NCBI GenBank assembly: GCA_964569295.1
Contig: CAZMVU010000121.1
Location: 1-14,553 of the forward strand
Direction of reading: 5' to 3'
Origin: CAZMVU01 sp964569295
GTDB lineage: Bacteria > Hydrogenedentota > Hydrogenedentia > Hydrogenedentales > JAGMZX01
Length of the DNA: 14,553 nucleotides
Below are positions 1 to 5,162 of the stretch, piece after piece. The first letter of the stretch is position 1. Each line of letters opens with the position of its first letter. The translations under genes were made by a program, and so were the position numbers. Under the pieces are notes generated by a model. That model had not been told where the DNA came from and did not search any database. It was given only the letters and a program-made list of their open reading frames with translations.

Positions 1-270
1 CCGGGGAACACGCCATTCGATCCTTGGGTTGTGGGCGCAGCCCACGTTAGTGCCTCAAAAAGTCGTAACGGGCAATAAGCAACGAGTAATTCTTCAGCCG
101 TATGACGCAAGGGCCTGCACTCGTTTTGTCAATCTGTTTCGTGATAGCGCGTACCGACGTGCGGCAGGGATACGCACACCCTTTGGCGCCGGTTTGGCGG
201 GAGCAATGGGTTTGCCTTGCGCCATATGGCCAAAGTGTTTCCCATTAAGCGCGTTTTGGCACGCCTTCCA
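1..270. other. Gene-free leader region at window start
   Basis: No convincing gene is visible on either strand here. The short open frames present have no recognisable family pattern and no ribosome-binding site. There is a loose 7-bp inverted repeat (181-187 against 229-235, loop 41 nt) that I do not consider significant. The stretch could hold the end of an upstream gene's transcript, but the window does not show that gene. Confidence 0.5.
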
Positions 271-300
271 TTGACTTCGCGCGAAAACTTGCTGTATCAT
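271..300 (+). promoter_or_regulatory. Sigma70-like promoter for the response regulator
   Basis: A -35 box TTGACT (271-276) and a -10 box TATCAT (295-300) are separated by 18 bp. Each matches the sigma70 consensus at 5 of 6 positions. Transcription would start near 307, giving an untranslated leader of about 90 nt before the chosen GTG start at 398. The promoter lies in the right place and orientation for the response regulator gene. This is consensus matching only; no transcript evidence is available. Confidence 0.55.
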
Positions 301-382
301 ACGCACATACCTTTTTTATGAGATATTGTTATTACCAGCATTTTGCGCTTCCAGCCGGGTACCAATGGTCGCGCTGGGTCAT

Positions 383-390
383 GGAGAGGG
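383..390 (+). promoter_or_regulatory. Ribosome-binding site deciding the GTG start at 398
   Basis: The purine-rich GGAGAGGG lies 7 nt upstream of GTG 398. The upstream in-frame starts (TTG 326, ATG 365) have no comparable site. The first residues after GTG 398 also lead straight into the receiver-domain beta-1 strand, as in typical NarL/FixJ regulators. Confidence 0.6.
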
Positions 391-397
391 CGTGCTT

Positions 398-1057
398 GTG
401 AAAAAAAAAACAGCGACCCGTGTTCTTGTGGTGGACGATCATTCGGTGGTACGGGAGGGCTTGGCTGCCATTCTCGGATCCGATCCGGCCTTCGAGGTGT
501 GTGGTTTGGCGGGGACAGCGGCGGAGGCGTTGCGCTTGGCCGAGGAGGTGCAGCCGGACATTATCACCCTGGATCTCCGGCTTAGAGACGATAACGGCGG
601 CCTCAGCCTTCTAAAAAGTTTTCGTCAGCAGCATAAGGCGGTGAAGGTGCTTGTGAATTCCGTGTGCGATGAGCAGATCTACGCGGAACGATGCCTGCGT
701 GCGGGGGCCGCCGGGTTTATCAACAAAGGGGCGAGCAAGGAGGAACTGCTCGATGCGCTGCGGCAGGTGGAACAGGGGAAGGTATACCTGAGTGGTGACG
801 CCACGGACCAGATGCTGCGCAAACAATTCATGGGGCAGACTTCGATCGAGCCGGCGGTGAACCAACTGTCGAACCGCGAGATCGAGGTTTTCGAGAAGCT
901 GGCCGAAGGGCGCTCGATGCAGGAGATTGCCGACCAGCTCTGCCTCAGCGTGAAGACCGTCGAGAGCCACCGCGAGAACATCAAAGACAAGCTTGGATTC
1001 GAGTCCAGCCGGGAACTCGCGCATTACGCCATCCAGTGGGCAATGGATTTGGAGTGA
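398..1057 (+). CDS. NarL/FixJ-family two-component response regulator
   Basis: This is a DNA-binding response regulator of 219 aa, the usual length for a receiver plus LuxR-type helix-turn-helix. The receiver domain (about residues 7-125) shows the acidic pocket D13-D14, the phospho-acceptor D59 in the ITLDLRL strand, a conserved Ser in the following strand and the switch Lys in GFINKG. The C-terminal domain (about 150-215) reads LSNREIEVFEKLAEGRSMQEIA followed by SVKTVESHRENI, the standard GerE/LuxR recognition-helix pattern. Start: GTG 398 has a good ribosome-binding site; an upstream TTG at 326 would add 24 residues that match nothing. The gene stands alone: no histidine kinase is in the window, so its signal and targets cannot be inferred. 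The next gene is convergent, 58 nt away. Codons 2-5 contain a run of ten A, which is prone to slippage. Family assignment is firm; regulon is unknown. Confidence 0.93.
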   Translation: MKKKTATRVLVVDDHSVVREGLAAILGSDPAFEVCGLAGTAAEALRLAEEVQPDIITLDLRLRDDNGGLSLLKSFRQQHKAVKVLVNSVCDEQIYAERCLRAGAAGFINKGASKEELLDALRQVEQGKVYLSGDATDQMLRKQFMGQTSIEPAVNQLSNREIEVFEKLAEGRSMQEIADQLCLSVKTVESHRENIKDKLGFESSRELAHYAIQWAMDLE

Positions 1058-1115
1058 AGGTGTCGCGCCGTCTTACCGGATGCCGGGTACAGCGTTGGGT
1101 ATGATGCGGCGGTTT

Positions 1116-2087
1116 TCAGGCCGGCGGTTCGTTTTGGCGCGCGATCAATTCGCGGATGGCGTAGGCGGGTATCTGGCGCAGGCTCGCAAAGCAGCGGATG
1201 GTGAACTCGCCCATGAGCGCGAGCACGGCGAGCAGCAGGAGGACCGCAAAGGCCATGGCGTTGAGCAACAGGCCGTTCGTCACCGTATCCAGCACCTGAA
1301 ACTCGACGACGAACCCGAGGATTATGCGCAACAGAAAGAGCATGCTTACCACGATGCAGCCCAGCCCGAGCACCTGGAAGGGATACTGCGTGAGCAGAAC
1401 GAGGTTGTCCATGTTGTAGCGCCACAGCTTCGAAAAGGTCCAGCCGCTCTTACCGTAGGGGCGTGGCCGGTGGCGCACGGGCACCTCGGTATAGCGGTCG
1501 AGCGCGGCGATGGCGTCGACGTTGTTGAAGATATGGTGCGGGCCGTAGGCGAGGGCCCGGATGAGTGTGGCGTTGTAGATTTTGAAGGTGCATCCGAAGT
1601 CGGTCAGCGTACTTTTCGAGGCACGGCGCATGATGACGTTGGCGAGCTTCGAGGGGATGATCCGGAAAAGGGAGTCTTTCCGGTTGCGGCGGTAGCCGCT
1701 TACGAGATCATAGCGGGCGGTGTCCCATTCCGCGATGAGGGCGGGCAGGTCCTCCGGCATGAGCTGTAAGTCGCTGTCCATGAGGACAATCGCCCGCCCC
1801 CGGGCGCGTACCATGGCGGCCGTCAATGCCGCGCGCTGGCCGGCATTCTTGAATAAGTCCATGATCACCTGCACCTTCGGGTCACGCGCGAAGATGGCTT
1901 TGAGCTTTGTCCACGTGGCGTCGGTACTGCCGTCGTTCACCATGAGGATTTCATACGTCCGGCCGGTTTCCTCGAGTGTTTTCGATAGGCGCTGGTAGAA
2001 TTCGTCGATGCTGTGCTCTTCGAAGTGGCAGGTGATGCACACCGAGAATTCAGGCGTGTCTGGCGTGTTGGTTACATCGCCCGTCAT
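1116..2087 (-). CDS. Family-2 glycosyltransferase, DPM1/GtrB/ArnC-like, membrane-anchored
   Basis: Predicted to transfer a sugar from a nucleotide-sugar to a polyprenyl-phosphate or related lipid at the cytoplasmic face of the membrane. The 323-aa protein has a GT-A domain: nucleotide-binding strand SVCITCHFEE (15-24), NDGSTD (51-56), NAGQRAAL (81-88), the metal-binding DSDLQ (104-108, a DxD motif) and GCTFKIYN (165-172). GKSGWTFSKLWRYNMD (212-227) resembles the loop before the membrane helices in GtrB/ArnC proteins. Two hydrophobic helices follow at about 237-261 and 273-295, as in bactoprenol glucosyl- and Ara4FN-transferases. The ATG lies 1 nt after the stop of the ATP-grasp/HAD gene, with GGAG 8 nt upstream of it, so the two are almost certainly co-transcribed and probably translationally coupled. 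The exact sugar and acceptor cannot be read from the sequence. Confidence 0.88.
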   Translation of the reverse strand: MTGDVTNTPDTPEFSVCITCHFEEHSIDEFYQRLSKTLEETGRTYEILMVNDGSTDATWTKLKAIFARDPKVQVIMDLFKNAGQRAALTAAMVRARGRAIVLMDSDLQLMPEDLPALIAEWDTARYDLVSGYRRNRKDSLFRIIPSKLANVIMRRASKSTLTDFGCTFKIYNATLIRALAYGPHHIFNNVDAIAALDRYTEVPVRHRPRPYGKSGWTFSKLWRYNMDNLVLLTQYPFQVLGLGCIVVSMLFLLRIILGFVVEFQVLDTVTNGLLLNAMAFAVLLLLAVLALMGEFTIRCFASLRQIPAYAIRELIARQNEPPA

Positions 2088-2088
2088 G

Positions 2089-3420
2089 TCATGTTCTCCA
2101 GTCCAGTAGCGCCTCGATGGCGTCGACCGCGAAGCACGGCACGCCCGTGGCTGCGTGTACGCGCGTGCGCTCCGCGAACGAGTCGTCGATGAAGATCGCG
2201 TCGCGCTCGGTCACAAAGCCGCTTTTGCAGGCGCCGTCCGTCACATGATGAACCGCAGCGAAAAGCGATTCCAAGCCGAGGCGTTGCAAGGCCGTCTGGG
2301 GGGCGCCGGTGTGCCGGGTGAGCAGGTACACAGGCACGCCCATGCGCCGGCACTGGTGCAGGAAAAGGAGTGCGAAAGGGTTCACGCCGCCATCGCGGGA
2401 CAGTACGGTGTCATCAAGGTCGATATAGACATGGCGGTAGGTGATATCGAGGTGAAAGCGGTTCATCAGCGCCCGGTCTAGTTCGGCACGGGCTTGAATA
2501 GGCCGGATTTCGACATCGAGCCCGAGCCGGTCATACACGCTCAACAGCGCGAAGTTCACCCCGAGCACCCGGTACAGCGCCATGCCCCCGCTCACGCGCG
2601 GCGCCGCCTCCATCAGCACGAGTTCGCCATCGGCCCGCGCTTTCACTTGGAAGAACCAGCCCCCGCGAAACGGCAGCGCAGCGTGGATGGCTTCGGCCAT
2701 GGGGATGAACGGCGCCGGGTCGACGGTGTGTGTGGATGTGCTGATGCCGTTTACCGTGCGCACGCGCTCCCGGGGTCCGACAAAGCGCAGGCGGCCATGG
2801 CGGTCGCTGAAGCAGTCGACCGTGTACTCGGCGCCCGGCAGGTACTCGAGGGCCAGCAGGCCGGATGTGCGATCGCAGAAGAAGACCAGTTCGTCGCGGC
2901 TGTACACGATGTGCACACCTTTCGACCCCTGGGAAGCGTCCGGCTTGAGGAAGACAGGAAACGGCAACGCGGCCTCGTCGGGATTGTAGATGGCGGGGGT
3001 GGGCACATGCGCCGCCAGGCGTTCGTATGTGGCACGTTTGCTGCGGCATACCGCACACGTCTCCGCCGAGGAGGCGACGACATCGGCCGCGAGCTTGCCG
3101 GTTTCCCGCGTGAGCACCACGAGCGCATCGTCGTGCGCCGGGTACACCAAATCGATGGCGTATTCTTCCAGTACGCGGTTGAAGGCGGGCAGGAAGTCCG
3201 GCTCGGTGACATGGGGCAGGCCGGCCACGTAATCGCGGAAGACATAGGGCCCGTGGTTCGAGGTGCGGCTCGCAGCGCCCAGCATGGCGACATGCGGTGA
3301 GGCGGCGAGGGCGCGGTGTACCTCGAGCGCGATCTCGGATCCTGATGGGAAAATACAGACCCGCACCGGCCCGCCGCTTGAAAGCGGTCCCGCATGCTGC
3401 GCACCCAACTGTTCAACCAT
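2089..3420 (-). CDS. ATP-grasp / HAD fusion protein
   Basis: A 443-aa two-domain protein. Residues about 19-120 form a pre-ATP-grasp Rossmann-like region (VRVCIFPSGSEIALEVHRAL). Residues about 125-310 form an ATP-grasp domain of the carbamoyl-phosphate-synthase/PylC-like kind: FPVFLKPDASQGSKGV with K159, LALEYLPGAEYTVDCFSD, and the metal-binding end VLMEAAPRVSGG. ATP-grasp enzymes join a carboxylate to an amine or thiol through an acyl phosphate. Residues about 328-443 form a HAD-like domain with motif I DLDDT (D334, D336), a LLTRH strand in the motif II position, and motif IV IDD (D412-D413). I see no cap domain. Start ATG 3420 has AGGTGG 7 nt upstream. The gene is coupled to the glycosyltransferase downstream, which suggests a role in envelope or glycolipid modification. 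The substrates of both halves are unknown. Confident in the domains, not in any reaction. Confidence 0.85.
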   Translation of the reverse strand: MVEQLGAQHAGPLSSGGPVRVCIFPSGSEIALEVHRALAASPHVAMLGAASRTSNHGPYVFRDYVAGLPHVTEPDFLPAFNRVLEEYAIDLVYPAHDDALVVLTRETGKLAADVVASSAETCAVCRSKRATYERLAAHVPTPAIYNPDEAALPFPVFLKPDASQGSKGVHIVYSRDELVFFCDRTSGLLALEYLPGAEYTVDCFSDRHGRLRFVGPRERVRTVNGISTSTHTVDPAPFIPMAEAIHAALPFRGGWFFQVKARADGELVLMEAAPRVSGGMALYRVLGVNFALLSVYDRLGLDVEIRPIQARAELDRALMNRFHLDITYRHVYIDLDDTVLSRDGGVNPFALLFLHQCRRMGVPVYLLTRHTGAPQTALQRLGLESLFAAVHHVTDGACKSGFVTERDAIFIDDSFAERTRVHAATGVPCFAVDAIEALLDWRT

Positions 3421-3614
3421 GCTGCGGCCACCTCGCTCTCTGGCGATTGATCAAAGGCGGGGTTCCGCACCCGGCCCCGTGCAACCCATACATCGCGTCA
3501 ATAGTTGTCGAAAACACCCGATACAGGCACGCCTCCCGCCGGTGTCCCGCTTCTCCGCCGGTCCCCGGCCGAAAAAGCCACAACGCGCTTTGGCGCCGGG
3601 CAGGCAACCGTGCA

Positions 3615-4733
3615 TCAGTGGTGCGAGAAGCAGCGCTCGAGGGAGAAGACCATGGTGGCGCCGGCTTCGTTGCACGCTTCGATGGTCTCGTAGTCGTTGA
3701 CCGAGCCGCCGGGCTGCACGATGGCGCGCACGCCTTCCTTCATGGCCGCGTCCACCGCATCGCGGAACGGGAAAAAACCGTCCGATGCCATGACGGCGCC
3801 CTCGATGGCTTCATCGCCCTTGTACTTCTCCTTCGCCTTGATAATCGCCTGCTGCACCGCGCCCACGCGGTCCTGCTCGCCCGTGCCGACGGCGATGGTC
3901 TGGCCGTTCTTCGCGATGACCACGCCGTTCGACCGCACATGAATGTTTATGTGCCAGGCGAAGAGGAGGTCGTCCAGCTCGCGCGCGTCCGGCTCGCGGG
4001 CAATGTCGATGCGCCCCTTTTTCGCGTGGTCGTTGTAGGCCGGCACGAGGTCTTCCGGCCCTGTCACGCGCGAGAGGTAGGGCTGCGCCAGCACGATGCT
4101 GCCGTCGTCGAAGACCTTCATCTCGAGCATGTCGCTGGCGTCGCCGCGGTACTTCGGCAGGCCGGTGAATTCCGGCAGCTTCACGATGCGGATGGCCTTG
4201 TTCTTCTTGTAGGTCTCGTTGTCGTGGAACTTCGCGAGGGCCTCTTCGGTGAAGCGGGGCGCCGCCACCCCTTCGACAATGGTCTGCATGATCGCGTCGG
4301 CCGTGTCGCCGTCGACCTCCGTGTTGAAGCCGACCACCGAGCCGAAAGCTGCCTGGGCATCGGCGTCGCGCGCGCGCTCGTAGACTGTGCGCAGCGGCAT
4401 GTCTTCGATCTGAATAGCGACACCCGAGGGGTTGCAGTGCTTCATGACGGCGCAGGCCGGCCGCTTCATGTACTTGAGGATGCCCACCGCGTGGTGCATG
4501 TCCTCGAGGTTGGTCTGCGACAGACCGCTCTTGCCGGTCTTGAGGATTTCATAGCGCCCGAGCACGAGGTTCTGGCCGCCGGCGGGCCGGTAGAAGGCCG
4601 CGGGCTGGTGCGGGTTGGTGCCGTAGCGCAGGTCTTCGACCTTCTCATAGGCGCGGCCCATGACATCGAAGGCATCGGGGAAATCACCCTGGGTTTTGGT
4701 GCGGTACATTTTCTTGAGATCTTGTTCGGCCAT
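3615..4733 (-). CDS. purH: AICAR formyltransferase (PurH C-terminal domain only)
   Basis: Phosphoribosylaminoimidazolecarboxamide formyltransferase. It moves the formyl group from 10-formyl-THF to AICAR ribotide (ZMP), giving FAICAR, in the cytoplasmic purine pathway. The 372-aa protein starts almost directly with the AICARFT domain (LRYGTNPHQPAAFY, about residues 36-49). It has the catalytic pair K98-H99 in VMKHCNPSGVA, N269 in RSNGVVIAKNG, ASDGFFPFRDAVD and the typical ending SLERCFSHH. These match K266/H267, N431 and the C-terminal FHH of human ATIC. The N-terminal MGS-like IMP cyclohydrolase domain (about 190 aa) of ordinary PurH is absent, so that step must be encoded elsewhere. Start ATG 4733 has GAGGA 7 nt upstream; the open frame runs much further upstream, but that part is non-homologous and crosses the riboswitch. 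A ZTP aptamer lies in its leader. The next gene on the same strand starts 194 nt after its stop. Confidence 0.93.
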   Translation of the reverse strand: MAEQDLKKMYRTKTQGDFPDAFDVMGRAYEKVEDLRYGTNPHQPAAFYRPAGGQNLVLGRYEILKTGKSGLSQTNLEDMHHAVGILKYMKRPACAVMKHCNPSGVAIQIEDMPLRTVYERARDADAQAAFGSVVGFNTEVDGDTADAIMQTIVEGVAAPRFTEEALAKFHDNETYKKNKAIRIVKLPEFTGLPKYRGDASDMLEMKVFDDGSIVLAQPYLSRVTGPEDLVPAYNDHAKKGRIDIAREPDARELDDLLFAWHINIHVRSNGVVIAKNGQTIAVGTGEQDRVGAVQQAIIKAKEKYKGDEAIEGAVMASDGFFPFRDAVDAAMKEGVRAIVQPGGSVNDYETIEACNEAGATMVFSLERCFSHH

Positions 4734-4830
4734 GCTTCGTTCCTCTTTTCTGTCGAGCCGGTTGGGGCGGGGCAACAGACCACGGGTCCGCAGTCCACGG
4801 CGCCTCCCACAGCGCAGATGCCACAACCGG
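4734..4830 (-). promoter_or_regulatory. Expression platform between ZTP aptamer and purH
   Basis: These 97 nt separate the aptamer from the purH start codon. Immediately after the aptamer, CCGGTTG (4830-4824) can pair with CAACCGG (4764-4758), a 7-bp stem extendable past one mismatch by two more G-C pairs. Its 3' arm lies 12 nt before the ribosome-binding site GAGGA (4745-4741). A small GACC/GGTC hairpin lies inside. There is no U-rich tract, so classical intrinsic termination looks unlikely. Control of translation initiation or Rho access is my inference. Confidence 0.4.
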
Positions 4831-4910
4831 TGCCCAGGCGAACGGCAAGACCTCGGGTACGCCGCTTCCCCGTGGTCGATTCCACGTCGTCTCGCCAGTC
4901 GCGGCGGCCC
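4831..4910 (-). ncRNA. ZTP riboswitch (pfl motif) upstream of purH
   Basis: Read on the - strand, this has the pfl/ZTP aptamer layout. P1 is CGCCGC (4906-4901) pairing with GCGGCG (4865-4860). The conserved GACTGGCGA follows P1's 5' arm. P2 is CGTGG (4886-4882) with CCACG (4875-4871), loop AATCGA, followed by GGGAAGC (4870-4864). After a short linker comes the 3' signature GCCGTTCGCCTGGGCA (4846-4831). In it GCC pairs with GGC (P3), and CGCC (4840-4837) can form the pseudoknot with GGCG (4896-4893). This family binds ZMP/ZTP and turns on purine and one-carbon genes when 10-formyl-THF is low. It lies 97 nt upstream of the enzyme that uses ZMP, a classic association. A similar aptamer is present at 8008. 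Confidence 0.9.
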
Positions 4911-4939
4911 ATGTGAAGTGCGTATTCTGCCACAACAAG

Positions 4940-4955
4940 GCTGGCAAAGGCCAGC
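4940..4955. repeat. Short perfect inverted repeat upstream of the purH riboswitch
   Basis: GCTGGC (4940-4945) and GCCAGC (4950-4955) form a 6-bp perfect inverted repeat around the 4-nt spacer AAAG. It lies about 30 nt upstream of the purH aptamer, where a promoter for that transcript would be expected. It could be an operator or a weak hairpin. No clear -35/-10 pair could be assigned nearby on the - strand. Confidence 0.3.
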
Positions 4956-5007
4956 AGCCCATTGGCGGTACCGGCGGGTACGTTTCCATGGCGTGGCGGG
5001 GTTTGTG

Positions 5008-5013
5008 TACAAT
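5008..5013 (+). promoter_or_regulatory. Possible -10 element for the LysM gene
   Basis: TACAAT matches the -10 consensus at 5 of 6 positions and sits about 150 nt upstream of the LysM gene. The best -35 candidate, TTTCCA at 4983-4988, is weak and at 19-bp spacing. The region is otherwise GC-rich, so the box stands out, but this remains a tentative promoter. Confidence 0.3.
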
Positions 5014-5073
5014 TGTGGCGGAGAGCGGCAGTTCGGGCAGCACCCATTGATGTGGCGGGGGCTGATACGACAC

Positions 5074-5124
5074 AAGGACATGGCTCGGCATCGATGCCTT
5101 GTTCGAGCTCCGGTCCATGTCCTT
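5074..5124 (+). promoter_or_regulatory. Large stem-loop in the leader of the LysM gene
   Basis: AAGGACATGG (5074-5083) and CCATGTCCTT (5115-5124) are a perfect 10-bp inverted repeat with a 31-nt loop. The loop contains the 12-bp palindrome GGCATCGATGCC (5087-5098), and GCTCG (5083-5087) can alternatively pair with CGAGC (5104-5108). The structure ends 38 nt before the GTG start at 5163. No U-tract follows, so it is not a canonical terminator. It may be a structured 5' leader, a protein-binding site, or a terminator of upstream transcription without a U-tract. Confidence 0.45.
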
Positions 5125-5150
5125 AAGCGCAGTACGCAACGCGCATGGAA

Positions 5151-5155
5151 GGGAG
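5151..5155 (+). promoter_or_regulatory. Ribosome-binding site deciding the GTG start at 5163
   Basis: GGGAG lies 7 nt upstream of GTG 5163. The in-frame ATG at 5145 has no purine-rich sequence at a suitable distance, and starting there would place this site inside the coding region. Confidence 0.6.
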
Positions 5156-5162
5156 ATGTTCC

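Noticed and set aside
3421..3614. Promoter or terminator between purH and the ATP-grasp/HAD gene
   Set aside because: A TTGACG on the - strand lacks a -10 at correct spacing, and the hairpins near the purH stop have stems of only 4 bp. The 194-nt spacer holds nothing I can support.
3297..4916. 539-codon + strand open frame opposite purH
   Set aside because: It is the shadow of purH and its riboswitch on the other strand; the translation shows no family pattern and is His/Val/Arg-biased as expected for antisense of a GC-rich gene.
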